Below are positions 55,005 through 64,000 of a DNA stretch of 64,000 nucleotides, in pieces; positions within the stretch are counted from its first letter, which is position 1, and each line of letters starts with the position of its first letter. The stretch is from Vulcanimicrobiota bacterium. GTDB taxonomy: Bacteria > Vulcanimicrobiota > Xenobia > Xenobiales > JADMJV01. The DNA lies in NCBI GenBank assembly GCA_017307785.1, contig JAFKGI010000045.1:1-64000 (forward strand), in the 5' to 3' direction. Below the pieces are notes generated by a model, which made no database searches, was not told where the DNA came from, and saw only the letters and a list, made by a program, of their open reading frames with translations. Both the position numbers and the translations under genes were made by a program.

Positions 55005-57410
55005 TCAGATATTGTCGGCTTCGGTTGAGCCGTTTCCGCCGGACGCCGCTTCCTGGCCCCATCTCCAGCCGGTGATCTCGGGCATGTCGTCGCCGTGGCG
55101 GGTGATGTACTGCCGGTGGTCGATCAGCTTGTCGCGGATCGCCTGCTTGGCGTAGGCGGCGCGCACGCCGAGCCCGGGCACGCGATCGATCACGTCCCCA
55201 ACCAGATGGAAACGGTCGAGACCGTTCAGCACGCACATGTCGAACGGCGTCGTCGTGGTGCCTTCCTCCTTGTAGCCGTGCACATGGATGTTGGCGTGGC
55301 CGGATCGTCGATAGGTCAGCTTGTGGACCAGCGCGGGGTAGCCGTGGAAGGCAAAGATGACCGGCTTGTCGACGGTGAACAGCTCATTGAAATCGTGATC
55401 CGAAAGCCCGTGCGGATGCTCGCTCGACGGCTGCAGCTTCATCAGGTTTACGATGTTGACGACGCGCACCTTGAGGTCGGGGGCGTGCCGGCGCAGCAGG
55501 TCGACGGCGGCCAGCGTCTCCAGGGTCGGAACGTCGCCGCAGCAGGCCATCACGACATCGGGCTCGCCGCCGCGATCGTTGCTGGCCCACTCCCAGATGC
55601 CGAGGCCGGCCTCGCAGTGCTTCACCGCCTCGTCCATGGTCAGCCACTGTGGCGCCGGCTGCTTGCCGGCAACGATCACGTTGACGTAGTTCCGGCTGCG
55701 CAGGCAATGGTCGGTGACCGAGAGCAGGCAGTTGGCGTCCGGCGGCAGGTAGATGCGGACCACCTCGGCCTTCTTGTTGGCGACGTGGTCGATGAATCCC
55801 GGATCCTGATGGCTGAAGCCGTTGTGATCCTGTCGCCAGACATGGCTCGACAGAAGGTAGTTCAGCGAACCGATCGGCCGGCGCCAGGGAATGTGATTGC
55901 AGACCTTCAGCCATTTGGCGTGCTGGTTGAACATCGAATCGACGATGTGGATGAAGGCCTCGTAGCAGGAGAAGAAGCCGTGCCGGCCGGTCAGCAGATA
56001 GCCTTCGAGCCAGCCCTGGCACTGATGCTCGCTCAGCATCTCCATGACCCGTCCACCGGGGGCGAGGTGATCGTCCCAGGGATAGGTGTCCGCCACCCAG
56101 GCGCGGTTCGTCACGTCGAGCACGTCCTGCCAGCGGTTCGAGTTGTTCTCGTCGGGGCTGAACAGCCGGAAGTTCCGCTCCTCCGCGCTCTGCTTCATGA
56201 CATCGCGCAGGAAGCGGCCCATCACCCGGGTGGCCTCGGCCGTGACGGCGCCGGGCGCCGGGACCTCGATGGCGTAGTCGCGAAAATCCGGCAGGCGCAA
56301 GTCGCGCAGAACCAGACCGCCGTTGGTATGGGGATTGGCGCTCATGCGCCGCGTGCCCTGGGGCGCCAGCTCCGCCAGCTCGGGCCGCAGCCGGCCGTCG
56401 GCGTCGAAGACCTCCTCAGGCCTGTAGCTCTTCATCCACGCTTCGAGGATGCGGACATGGGCCGGGTTCTCCTGCATCTCGCCCATCGGCACCTGATGGG
56501 CGCGCCAGTAATCCTCGGTGCGCCGGCCATCGATCTCCTTCGGGCAGGTCCAGCCCTTGGGGGTGCGCAGCACGATCATCGGCCAACGGGGGCGCCCGCT
56601 GAATCCATTCCGCGCGGCGTCGGCCTTGATGCGCTGGATCTCGCCGAGGACGGTGTCGAGGGTCGCCGCCATCAGCTCGTGCATCGCCTCCGGCTCGTGT
56701 CCTTCGACGAAGTACGGTGTGTAGCCGTAGCCGCGGAACAGGTGATCCAGCTCCTCGTGGCTGATGCGCGCCAGAACGGTGGGGTTGGCGATCTTGTAGC
56801 CGTTGAGATGGAGGATCGGCAGGACCACGCCGTCGCTCACCGGGTCGAGAAACTTGTTGGAGTGCCAGCTCGTGGCCAGGGGGCCGGTCTCGGCTTCGCC
56901 GTCGCCCACGACACAGGCGACGACGAGGTTCGGGTTGTCGAAGGCCGCGCCGTAGGCATGCGACAGCGCGTAGCCCAGCTCGCCGCCCTCGTGGATCGAC
57001 CCGGGCGTCTCCGGCGCGACATGGCTCGGGATGCCGCCGGGAAACGAGAACTGGGTGAACAGGCGCTTCAGGCCCACTTCGTCGCGCGAAATGTTGGGAT
57101 AGACCTCGCTGTAGGTGCCTTCGAGATAGGCGTTGGCGACCAGGCCCGGCCCGCCGTGGCCGGGCCCGGTCACGTAGATCATGTCGAGGTCGTGCTGCTT
57201 GATCAGGCGATTGAGGTGGACATAGACGAAGTTCAGGCCCGGTGTCGTCCCCCAGTGGCCGAGCAGGCGCGGCTTGATGTGCTCCTTTTCGAGCGGGGCC
57301 TTGAGCAGCGGATTGTCGTAGAGATAGATCTGGCCGACGGACAGGTAGTTGGCGGCCCGCCAATACGCATCCATCAACGCAAGCTCCTTGTCGGACAGTG
57401 TGCTTGCCAT
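55005..57410 (-). CDS. xfp: phosphoketolase (xylulose-5-phosphate/fructose-6-phosphate)
   Basis: 801 aa, typical family length. It cleaves xylulose 5-phosphate or fructose 6-phosphate with phosphate to acetyl phosphate using thiamine diphosphate. Landmarks: RLLGHWGTTPGLNFVYVHLN, VTGPGHGGPG, the TPP motif GDGEAETGPLATSWHSNK, FSPDENNSNRW, and CEAGLGIWEWASND near the C-terminus. ATG 57410 is chosen because GGAGG lies 5 bases before it; a GTG at 57416 would be too close to that site. It complements the pgi/tal/gnd operon in carbon flow. Confidence 0.95.
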   Translation of the reverse strand: MASTLSDKELALMDAYWRAANYLSVGQIYLYDNPLLKAPLEKEHIKPRLLGHWGTTPGLNFVYVHLNRLIKQHDLDMIYVTGPGHGGPGLVANAYLEGTYSEVYPNISRDEVGLKRLFTQFSFPGGIPSHVAPETPGSIHEGGELGYALSHAYGAAFDNPNLVVACVVGDGEAETGPLATSWHSNKFLDPVSDGVVLPILHLNGYKIANPTVLARISHEELDHLFRGYGYTPYFVEGHEPEAMHELMAATLDTVLGEIQRIKADAARNGFSGRPRWPMIVLRTPKGWTCPKEIDGRRTEDYWRAHQVPMGEMQENPAHVRILEAWMKSYRPEEVFDADGRLRPELAELAPQGTRRMSANPHTNGGLVLRDLRLPDFRDYAIEVPAPGAVTAEATRVMGRFLRDVMKQSAEERNFRLFSPDENNSNRWQDVLDVTNRAWVADTYPWDDHLAPGGRVMEMLSEHQCQGWLEGYLLTGRHGFFSCYEAFIHIVDSMFNQHAKWLKVCNHIPWRRPIGSLNYLLSSHVWRQDHNGFSHQDPGFIDHVANKKAEVVRIYLPPDANCLLSVTDHCLRSRNYVNVIVAGKQPAPQWLTMDEAVKHCEAGLGIWEWASNDRGGEPDVVMACCGDVPTLETLAAVDLLRRHAPDLKVRVVNIVNLMKLQPSSEHPHGLSDHDFNELFTVDKPVIFAFHGYPALVHKLTYRRSGHANIHVHGYKEEGTTTTPFDMCVLNGLDRFHLVGDVIDRVPGLGVRAAYAKQAIRDKLIDHRQYITRHGDDMPEITGWRWGQEAASGGNGSTEADNI

Positions 57411-57485
57411 CGTCACCTCCGTCTCGGGTTGTCGCGCATGGTAGGCGACTCCGAGCGTCTCTGGCCATCGCGGTGGCGGTCGCCG

Positions 57486-58016
57486 TCAGGCTGCCCGGGC
57501 GGGACCGCGCGGCACTTTGACGATCTCACCCCAGAGCTTGCCGTTGGGCACGACGATCCGTCCGTTTTCGCCTTCCAGTTCGGTGTAGAAGACATTGACG
57601 ATGCTGATCACCCCGGTGACGCCGCCCGTTTCGACGGTGTCGCCGATGTGAAAAGGCCGGAAGATGATCAGCATGATTCCCGCCGCGAAGTGGCTGAGCG
57701 TTCCCTGCAGAGCCAGTCCGACCGCCAGCCCCAGGGCGCCGACGGCGGCGACAAAGCTCGTCGTGGCGATTCCGAAGGTGGTCAGGACCGTGACGAAGGT
57801 GAAGGTCAGGACGGCATAGCGGGCCGCGTTCGCCAGAAACAGAACCAGGGTCTTGTCGATGTGCCTCGAACGGTTGCACAGGCGTTCGATCAGCCCGTAG
57901 GCGGTCCGGGACAGCAGCCAGCCGACGACCACCACGACGACCGCGCCGATCACGCGCAGGCCGTAGGTCGTCACGATGGTCACCAAGGTCGTGACGATGC
58001 TGTCGATGTCGATCAT
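57486..58016 (-). CDS. small mechanosensitive channel (MscS family)
   Basis: 176 aa. An N-terminal helix (VIGAVVVVVVGWLLSRTAYG), a second helix (YAVLTFTFVTVLTTFGI) and the pore helix (VAAVGALGLAVGLALQGTLS) precede the beta domain (FRPFHIGDTVETGGVTGVIS ... VVPNGKLWGEI). It lacks the long C-terminal domain of E. coli MscS and stops soon after the beta domain. It opens on membrane tension to release solutes. GAGGG lies upstream of ATG 58016, within an 11-bp direct repeat. Confidence 0.88.
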   Translation of the reverse strand: MIDIDSIVTTLVTIVTTYGLRVIGAVVVVVVGWLLSRTAYGLIERLCNRSRHIDKTLVLFLANAARYAVLTFTFVTVLTTFGIATTSFVAAVGALGLAVGLALQGTLSHFAAGIMLIIFRPFHIGDTVETGGVTGVISIVNVFYTELEGENGRIVVPNGKLWGEIVKVPRGPARAA

Positions 58017-58018
58017 TC

Positions 58019-58043
58019 TTGCCCTCGCATCATTGCCCTCGCA
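58019..58043. repeat. short direct repeat before the MscS gene
   Basis: TTGCCCTCGCA occurs twice with a 14-bp period (58019-58029 and 58033-58043), directly upstream of the minus-strand mscS start. It includes the ribosome-binding GAGGG. It could be a chance slippage product or a protein-binding site. Confidence 0.5.
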
Positions 58044-58253
58044 GTTGCCCGGCGGTGAACGTGATGCGGCGGGGCCGAGTTGCATTTGCGCGCGCCGGAC
58101 AGGTGCCGGCGGGGGATCGTCCCCTGGACGGGGCGCCCGACCTCCATCCTTCGGCGAACCAACTTTCTGTAGGGTGGTTGCAACTATTCCTCTGGTTGCT
58201 CGTTGATCCCTGCGCGCTGCTACGCGCACGACGAGCGGGCATATGGGGGCCTC

Positions 58254-59141
58254 ATGGCAAAATCGGCGGCACAAGGCGCACTCGCGCGTCTCATCACGGA
58301 CGGTGAGGCGGAGATCCTCGCCGACTGGCTCAGGACATTCGCAACCGGCGAGACCCGCATCTCCGAACAGGAGGCGAAGGCCCAGGGCAAGGACCTGCTG
58401 CATGCGCTGGGAAAGGCCGTCGCCGACGGCAACGTCGCCGATATCGGCAGCCCCGATTATGACGAGGTTCGCGACCTGCTGACGGGCTTTTCGCGCAGCC
58501 GCGCGCTGCAGGGCTTCTCGCCCAGCGAGACCGCCACCTTCGTGTTCTCGCTGAAGCAGCCGCTGTTCGAGCGCATCCGCTCAACGGCAGACGTGAAGAC
58601 CGCGGCCGACCAGCTCTGGGCGATGAGCTCGCTGCTCGACCAGCTCGGCATGTTCACGGTCGAAGCCTTCCAGAAGACACGCGACGAACTCATCATGCGC
58701 CAGCGTGAGGAAATCGAGGAACTCTCGACGCCGGTGGTCAAGCTTTGGGAGGGCATCGTCGCCCTGCCGCTGATCGGCACCTTGGACAGCGGCCGCACCC
58801 AGGTCGTGATGCAGAACCTTCTGGAGACGATCGTCCAGACCGGCGCGGAAATCGCGATCCTCGACATCACCGGCGTTCCGACCGTCGACACCCTGGTGGC
58901 GCAGCACCTGCTCAAGACGGTTTCGGCTGCGCGCCTGATGGGCGCGGACTGCATCATCAGCGGCATCCGCCCCCAGATTGCGCAGACGATCGTGCAGCTC
59001 GGTGTCCAACTCAACGTCGTCTCCAAGGCGACCTTGGCCGATGCCCTGGCGCTGGCGCTGAAGCGCACCGGGCGCACTGTGGAGAAGGTGAACAAGTCGG
59101 GAAGGAGCGATGGCGCGCTGGCCGCGGAAATGCGCGGCTAG
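58254..59141 (+). CDS. RsbR-like STAS-domain stressosome protein
   Basis: 295 aa. The N-terminal 150 residues form a helical sensor-type domain and the C-terminal part is a STAS domain (STPVVKLWEGIVALPLIGTL ... ILDITGVPTVDTLVAQHLLK). T176 and T213 correspond to the phosphorylated threonines of B. subtilis RsbR. It should form a stressosome with RsbS and hold RsbT. First gene of a plus-strand module; ATG 58254 is 238 bases from the divergent mscS start. Confidence 0.88.
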   Translation: MAKSAAQGALARLITDGEAEILADWLRTFATGETRISEQEAKAQGKDLLHALGKAVADGNVADIGSPDYDEVRDLLTGFSRSRALQGFSPSETATFVFSLKQPLFERIRSTADVKTAADQLWAMSSLLDQLGMFTVEAFQKTRDELIMRQREEIEELSTPVVKLWEGIVALPLIGTLDSGRTQVVMQNLLETIVQTGAEIAILDITGVPTVDTLVAQHLLKTVSAARLMGADCIISGIRPQIAQTIVQLGVQLNVVSKATLADALALALKRTGRTVEKVNKSGRSDGALAAEMRG

Positions 59142-59151
59142 AGCCCGGTCC

Positions 59152-59541
59152 ATGGACAGCATCCCCATTCTCAAGATCGGCAGTGCGCTGCTGGTCACCA
59201 TCCAGGTCGACATGCACGATCAGCTCGCCACGCAGCTGCAGGAGGACCTCACGACCAGGATCGTCGAACATCACGCCAGGGGCGTGCTGATCGACATTTC
59301 CGCCCTCGAGATCGTCGACAGCTTCATCGGCCGCATGCTGGCCAACATCGCCAGCGTCTCACGCCTGCTCGATGCCGACACGGTGGTGGTCGGCATGCGT
59401 CCCGAGGTGGCGATCACCCTCGTGGAGCTTGGGCTCGGCCTGCCCGGCGTCAAGACGGCGCTCAACGCCGAGCGAGGGCTTGCGCTGATCGGCGGCGTGG
59501 CCCGCGACGAGGCGGCGGCGGGCGATGGCGACGACGACTGA
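59152..59541 (+). CDS. rsbS: RsbS-like STAS protein
   Basis: 129 aa, single STAS domain. SALEIVDSFIGRML carries S57, equivalent to the serine in RsbS that RsbT phosphorylates. It is the central scaffold of the stressosome. The 3' end overlaps rsbT by 17 bases. The tail (ARDEAAAGDGDDD) is short and acidic. Confidence 0.88.
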   Translation: MDSIPILKIGSALLVTIQVDMHDQLATQLQEDLTTRIVEHHARGVLIDISALEIVDSFIGRMLANIASVSRLLDADTVVVGMRPEVAITLVELGLGLPGVKTALNAERGLALIGGVARDEAAAGDGDDD

Positions 59542-59929
59542 GACCCTGGCCATCGTCTCGGGCGACGACGTCGTCCGCGTCCGCCAGAAGGTCCGCGTCC
59601 GAGCGACGGAGGCCGGCCTTTCGCTGGTCGACCAGACCAAGCTGATCACGGCGGCGAGCGAGCTGGCGCGCAACACGCTGGATTACGGCAAGGGCGGCCA
59701 TGCCGACATCATGACGGTGAACGACACAGCGCGGCGCGGCGTCCGCATCGTGTTTCGAGACCAGGGGCCCGGCATCCCCGACGTGGCGTTGGCGCTGACG
59801 GACGGATTCACGTCGGGCAACGGCCTTGGGCACGGACTGGGCGGCGCGCGGCGCCTGGTCGACGACTTCGACATCCAGACGGCGGTCGGGCAGGGCACGA
59901 CGGTGACGATCGCGCGGTGGAGGAAATGA
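59525..59929 (+). CDS. rsbT: RsbT-like serine/threonine kinase
   Basis: 134 aa GHKL ATPase. N-box ASELARNTLDYG, G1 FRDQGPGIPD and G2 GLGHGLGGARRLVDDF are present. In known systems it phosphorylates RsbR and RsbS and then activates a downstream phosphatase or cyclase. It overlaps rsbS and the next gene. Confidence 0.9.
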   Translation: MATTTETLAIVSGDDVVRVRQKVRVRATEAGLSLVDQTKLITAASELARNTLDYGKGGHADIMTVNDTARRGVRIVFRDQGPGIPDVALALTDGFTSGNGLGHGLGGARRLVDDFDIQTAVGQGTTVTIARWRK

Positions 59930-60936
59930 ACACCATGATCGCCGTCGCCGACAGCAGCTACGTCTCCGCCGCCCGGCGCGAGATCGAGTCGATCGCCAGG
60001 CGCATCGGCTTCGATGACGAGGACACAGGACGGGCCGCGCTGGTGGCGACCGAGCTCGCGACCAACCTGACCCGCCACGGCAACGGCGGGCAGCTGCTCG
60101 CCTTGACGCTCGCCGCCGACAGGGCGGCGGCGCTGGAGCTGATCGCCATCGACCGCGGCCCAGGCATCGCCAACGTCGCAGAGAGCCTGCGCGATGGGAT
60201 CTCGACCTTCGGCGCCGCCGGCAGTTCGGCTGGCACGGGGCTCGGTGCGATCCGCCGTCAGGCGGACCTGTTCGACATCTTTTCCCTGCCCGGGCGGGGC
60301 ACGGCGGTGCTGGCCCAGCTATGGCCGCAGCGGCGCATCGCCGACGCGGGGCCGGTACAAGTCGGGCAGGTCTCCCTGCCGAAGACCGGCGAGCAGGTCT
60401 GCGGCGACGGTATCGGGATCATGCAGTCCGGCATGACGGTGGCGGCGCTGGTGGTGGATGGGCTGGGCCACGGCGGCGCGGCGCACCTCGCCGCCGAGGA
60501 GGCGCGTCGCCTGTTCTGTGAGACTTTCCAACCCTCGCCCGGGGCTGCGGTGCAGAAACTTCATGCCGGGCTGCGGGCGACCCGGGGCGCGGCGGTCGGC
60601 GTGGTGACGGTCGACCTGGCCGCCAGCCGGGCGACGTTCTGCGGCATCGGCAATATCGCGGGCCTCGCCGCAGCCGGCGGCAACATGAGGCGTTTCGTCT
60701 CGATGAACGGCATTGCCGGTCACACTGCGGGCCGCATCCAGGAGTTCGTCTATCCCTGTGATGGCGCCGGGCTGGTCATCGTGCTGCATTCCGACGGGCT
60801 GAGCTCGAGCTGGGATCTCGATCGCTACCCCGGGCTGGCGGCGCGCCATGCCAGCCTGATCGCCGCCGTGCTGTACCGCGACGCCAGCCGCGGACGCGAC
60901 GACTCGACGGTGCTCGTGCTGAAGCGGGCCGCCTGA
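59926..60936 (+). CDS. RsbX/SpoIIE-type phosphatase with N-terminal RsbT-like ATPase domain
   Basis: 336 aa. Residues 1-135 are a GHKL domain (ATELATNLTRHG, AIDRGPGIAN, GLGAIRRQAD); the rest is a PP2C/SpoIIE phosphatase (GIMQSGMTVAALVVDGLGHG, VLHSDGLSSSWD, RDDSTVLVLK). It probably resets phosphorylated RsbR/RsbS. ATG overlaps the rsbT stop (ATGA). The next gene starts on its last base. Confidence 0.88.
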   Translation: MNTMIAVADSSYVSAARREIESIARRIGFDDEDTGRAALVATELATNLTRHGNGGQLLALTLAADRAAALELIAIDRGPGIANVAESLRDGISTFGAAGSSAGTGLGAIRRQADLFDIFSLPGRGTAVLAQLWPQRRIADAGPVQVGQVSLPKTGEQVCGDGIGIMQSGMTVAALVVDGLGHGGAAHLAAEEARRLFCETFQPSPGAAVQKLHAGLRATRGAAVGVVTVDLAASRATFCGIGNIAGLAAAGGNMRRFVSMNGIAGHTAGRIQEFVYPCDGAGLVIVLHSDGLSSSWDLDRYPGLAARHASLIAAVLYRDASRGRDDSTVLVLKRAA

Positions 60937-62693
60937 TGGGCACTCCCATCCTCACGATCCCGCTGGCCACCGAGCAGGACGTGGTGACGGCCCGGCAGCG
61001 CGCCCGCCAGGTCGCGCGGCTCCTGGGGTTCGACCCGCAGACGCAGAACTTCATTGCGACGGCCGTCTCTGAAATCGCCCGCAACACGGTAAGCTACGGC
61101 GGCGGCGGCACGCTCGGTTTCATGCTCGACGGCGAGGTGCCCAAGCAGAAGCTGATGATGGTGTTTCGCGACCAGGGGCCGGGTATCGCCGACCTGCAGC
61201 GCATCCTCGATGGCGGTTACGTCTCGCGCACCGGCATGGGCGTCGGTATCGTCGGCACGCGTCGCCTGATGGACACGTTCGATATCGACAGCGCGCCCGG
61301 CAAGGGAACGCGCGTCGAATTCACCAAGTACCTTCCGGGCGGCAACCGGATCGCGAACGCGGCCCGGCTGACGGCCGAGCTGGCGACCGCCAAGCCGCAG
61401 GCACTGATCGACGAGGTACTCGCCCAGAACCGTGATCTGCTGGCGACCATGACGGAGCTGGAGGCAACGCGCAGCGATCTCAGCGAGGCCAACACCGAGC
61501 TGGAAAACACCAATCGCGGCGTGCTGGCACTCTATGCCGAGCTGGAACAGCGGGCCGAAGAGCTGAAGCGCGCCAGCGAGGTGAAGAGCCAGTTCCTGTC
61601 CGCCGTCAGCCACGAGCTGCGCACACCGCTCAACTCGATCACGGCGCTGTCGCGGATGTTGGCGGAACAGGCCGACGGACCGCTCAACGAAGAGCAGGCG
61701 CGGCAGATCTCCTACATCAGGCAGTCGGCCGACACCTTGTCCCGCCTGGTCAACGACCTCCTAGACCTCGCCAAGGTCGAGGCCGGTCGCATCGACCTGC
61801 ATCCCTCCAAAGTCGACACCAGCGAGCTCACTTTGGCTTTGCGCGGCATCATGCGGCCGCTGCTGTCGAGCAACGCCATCGACCTGGTCTTCGACGATCG
61901 TACCGGCGGTCTCACCCTCTATACCGATGAGGGCAAGCTCTCGCAGATCCTGCGCAACCTGGTCTCGAACGCCCTGAAGTACACGGAGCGCGGCGAAGTG
62001 CGGGTGACGGTGTCGGTCCCTGCGGAAGGCAGGGTCGCGTTCGCGGTACAGGACAGCGGCATCGGCATCGATCCGGCCGACCTGGAGCGCATCTTCGATG
62101 AGTTCATCCAGGTCCGGAACCCGTTGCAGACGCGGACCAAGGGCTCCGGCCTCGGCCTGCCGCTGTCGCGCAAGCTCGCGGGCCTGCTGGGCGGCGTCAT
62201 CACGGTCGACAGCACGCCGGGCCTGGGCTCGACCTTCACGCTCGACGTCCCCGTGACCCTGCCGGGCGTGGCGGGCGACGAACAGGTCGCCGATGCGACG
62301 GCCGGCAAGATCCTGATCGTCGAAGACGAGGAATCGACCCGCTACGTGCTTCGCCGGATGCTCAGGGACGAAGGTCCCTGGGCCGTCGTCGAAGCCGAGG
62401 ACGGCACTGACGGTCTGCGGCTTGCCCAGATCGAGACGCCCGACTTCGTGCTGCTCGACCTGCACCTTCCCGGGCTGAATGGCTTCGAGGTGTTCCGCTC
62501 GCTCAAGGGCGACCCGGCGACGGCGCACATCCCCATTCTCGTCCTGACCTCGTCGATTCTCGGCCCCGACCATATGGAGCGACTGAAGGGCGCCGTCGGC
62601 GTGCTCTCGAAGTCGAACCTGTCACGCTCGATACTCTCGGCGCATGTGAGGCAGGCCATGATGCGACCCGTCAAACAGGGGGGCGATCCATGA
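60936..62693 (+). CDS. hybrid histidine kinase with N-terminal RsbT-like ATPase domain
   Basis: 585 aa. Order: RsbT-like GHKL domain 1-135 (SEIARNTVSYGG, FRDQGPGIADL), coiled coil about 150-215, HisKA with H226 (SAVSHELRTPLN), HATPase with LVSNALKYTERG and GSGLGLPLSRKLAG, and a receiver domain with D508 (LLDLHLPGLNG). The fusion links a stressosome-type ATPase to two-component phosphorelay. The start overlaps the RsbX-like stop by 1 base and the next gene starts in an ATGA overlap. Confidence 0.9.
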   Translation: MGTPILTIPLATEQDVVTARQRARQVARLLGFDPQTQNFIATAVSEIARNTVSYGGGGTLGFMLDGEVPKQKLMMVFRDQGPGIADLQRILDGGYVSRTGMGVGIVGTRRLMDTFDIDSAPGKGTRVEFTKYLPGGNRIANAARLTAELATAKPQALIDEVLAQNRDLLATMTELEATRSDLSEANTELENTNRGVLALYAELEQRAEELKRASEVKSQFLSAVSHELRTPLNSITALSRMLAEQADGPLNEEQARQISYIRQSADTLSRLVNDLLDLAKVEAGRIDLHPSKVDTSELTLALRGIMRPLLSSNAIDLVFDDRTGGLTLYTDEGKLSQILRNLVSNALKYTERGEVRVTVSVPAEGRVAFAVQDSGIGIDPADLERIFDEFIQVRNPLQTRTKGSGLGLPLSRKLAGLLGGVITVDSTPGLGSTFTLDVPVTLPGVAGDEQVADATAGKILIVEDEESTRYVLRRMLRDEGPWAVVEAEDGTDGLRLAQIETPDFVLLDLHLPGLNGFEVFRSLKGDPATAHIPILVLTSSILGPDHMERLKGAVGVLSKSNLSRSILSAHVRQAMMRPVKQGGDP

Positions 62694-64000
62694 GCGTCGC
62701 GCGCATCCTGAATGTCGACGACAACGAGTCGGGCCGCTACGTGAAGAGCCGCGTGTTGAAGCAGGCGGGCTATGAGGTGTCGGAGGCGCGCACCGGCGTG
62801 GAGGCGCTGGAGAAGATGCGGCAGGAGCGGCCCGACCTCGTGCTGCTCGACGTCAAGCTGCCCGACATCAACGGCCACGAAGTATGCCGTCTCATCAAGA
62901 AGCAGTCGCCGCACGTGCTGGTGCTGCAGATCTCGGCATCGTTCGTCACCCCGGTCGACCGCGCAACCGGCCTCGACAGCGGCGCCGATGCCTATCTCAG
63001 CCAGCCGGTCGAGCCGTCCGAGCTGTCGGCCACGATCCGCGCCCTGCTGCGGCTGAAGCGGGCTGAACAGAGCGCGCGGGAGAGCAACGAGCTCTACCGC
63101 GTCATCGTGCAGGGCGCGCTCGACTACGCCATTGTCACGACCGACCTCGAGGGCCGCGTGCTGAGCTGGAGCAACGGCGCGCGGCAGGTGCTGGGCTGGA
63201 CGGCGGTCGAGATGATCGGGACATCGATCGACCGGCTCTACACACCCGAGGACCTCGCGGCCGGCGCACCGGCCGACGACCGTATGCGCGCGACCAGCGA
63301 AGCCGGTATCATGACGGATCGCTGGCATCTGCGGCAGGACGGCAACCCGCTATGGGCCAGCACCACGCTGGCGCCGCTGCGCGCCGACGCCAACGGTGTC
63401 AGCGGTTACGTATTCATGCTGCGCGACCGGACAGACGACAAGACGGAACGCGATGCCATGGATCGCGCCAACGCCTGGCTGGAGCGCGAGGTCGCGGCGC
63501 GCACCGGCGCGCTGAGCGAGGCGAACCGGCTGCTGCGCCATGAGATCGAGGAGCGCAAGCGCGCCGAGCAGGCGCTCCGCCAGGCACAGAAGATGGAAGC
63601 GGTCGGCCAGCTCACCGGCGGCATCGCGCACGACTTCAACAACATGCTGACCGTCGTGCTCGGCTCCACCGAACGGCTCAAGAAGGATTTGCCGGTGCGT
63701 GACGAGGCGCAGCACCGTCGTGCCGACCTGGTGATGCAGGCGGCGTCGCAGGCCGCCGCCCTGACGCACCGGCTGCTGGCCTTCTCGCGCCGCCAGCCGC
63801 TCGATCCCAAGCCGACAGCGTTGAACGCCTTGATCGGAGGCCTGATCGACATGCTGAGGCGCACGATCGGCGAGACGGTCGAGCTGCGTACCGAGCTGGA
63901 GCCCGACTTGCCCGCAGTGCTGGTCGACGCCAACCAGCTCGAGAATGCGATCCTCAATCTCGCGGTCAACGCGCGCGATGCCATGCTGGGCGGCGGCATG
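62690..64000 (+). CDS. response regulator-PAS-histidine kinase, C-terminus beyond the window
   Basis: 437 codons are present and the frame is still open at the edge. Residues 1-120 are a receiver with D54 (LVLLDVKLPDING). A PAS domain follows (YRVIVQGALDYAIVTTDLEG ... WSNGARQVLGWTAVEMIGTS), then a coiled coil and a HisKA-like helix with H314 (LTGGIAHDFNNMLTVVLG), then the start of an ATPase (LENAILNLAVNARDAM). ATG 62690 overlaps the hybrid kinase stop. It could receive phosphate from the preceding kinase. Confidence 0.88.
   Translation, partial: MSVARILNVDDNESGRYVKSRVLKQAGYEVSEARTGVEALEKMRQERPDLVLLDVKLPDINGHEVCRLIKKQSPHVLVLQISASFVTPVDRATGLDSGADAYLSQPVEPSELSATIRALLRLKRAEQSARESNELYRVIVQGALDYAIVTTDLEGRVLSWSNGARQVLGWTAVEMIGTSIDRLYTPEDLAAGAPADDRMRATSEAGIMTDRWHLRQDGNPLWASTTLAPLRADANGVSGYVFMLRDRTDDKTERDAMDRANAWLEREVAARTGALSEANRLLRHEIEERKRAEQALRQAQKMEAVGQLTGGIAHDFNNMLTVVLGSTERLKKDLPVRDEAQHRRADLVMQAASQAAALTHRLLAFSRRQPLDPKPTALNALIGGLIDMLRRTIGETVELRTELEPDLPAVLVDANQLENAILNLAVNARDAMLGGGM

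Overview
The window is 64 kb of high-GC bacterial chromosome. Gene style, gene order and protein types (sugar-phosphate genes, a selenocysteine formate dehydrogenase, a stressosome-type partner-switching module) suggest an alphaproteobacterium. The genus cannot be fixed from the sequence alone. I saw no tRNA, rRNA, insertion sequence or CRISPR array.

Layout. (1) 1-4481, minus strand: a tightly packed sugar-phosphate operon (HAD phosphatase, tal, pgi, a DUF2090 aldolase-like gene, gnd running off the edge). (2) 4482-6277: a gene-poor stretch with a probable frameshifted remnant. (3) 6278-42661, plus strand: a sigma-54 activator followed by a complete extracellular contractile injection system (eCIS, Afp/PVC-like). 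It holds a DUF4255 cap protein, two sheath/tube pairs, a small Afp6-position protein, LysM hub protein, split spike, gp25, two baseplate J-like proteins, a gpI-like protein, three Cys-rich paralogues in the fibre position, tape measure, AAA+ ATPase, a 2531-aa modular giant protein and three trailing genes. Spacing is almost zero and many stop/start codons overlap, so this looks like one transcript of about 35 kb. (4) 42784-48786: miscellaneous genes (flavoprotein, small secreted protein, ClpP-like exported protein, orphan response regulator, lipoprotein). (5) 49067-54708: respiratory formate dehydrogenase operon whose alpha subunit reads an in-frame UGA as selenocysteine, followed by fdhE. (6) 54876-58016, minus strand: phosphoketolase with its own terminator, and a small MscS channel. 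(7) 58254-64000, plus strand: RsbR-RsbS-RsbT-RsbX-like stressosome genes, a hybrid kinase carrying an extra RsbT-like ATPase domain, and the start of a REC-PAS-kinase.

The most interesting part is region 3. A near-consensus -24/-12 promoter (7716-7732) lies directly before the first eCIS gene, a perfect 8-bp inverted repeat (7501-7518) lies about 230 bp upstream of the predicted start, and the adjacent gene encodes a sigma-54 activator with no sensor domain. Together these make a self-contained switch for the particle. The last large gene looks like a cargo toxin: six short N-terminal repeats, a long charged region, four annexin-type GxGTD repeats, a hydrophobic segment, a degenerate zincin-like motif and a C-terminal PD-(D/E)XK nuclease-like domain. 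The next gene overlaps its stop codon and is a candidate immunity or chaperone gene.
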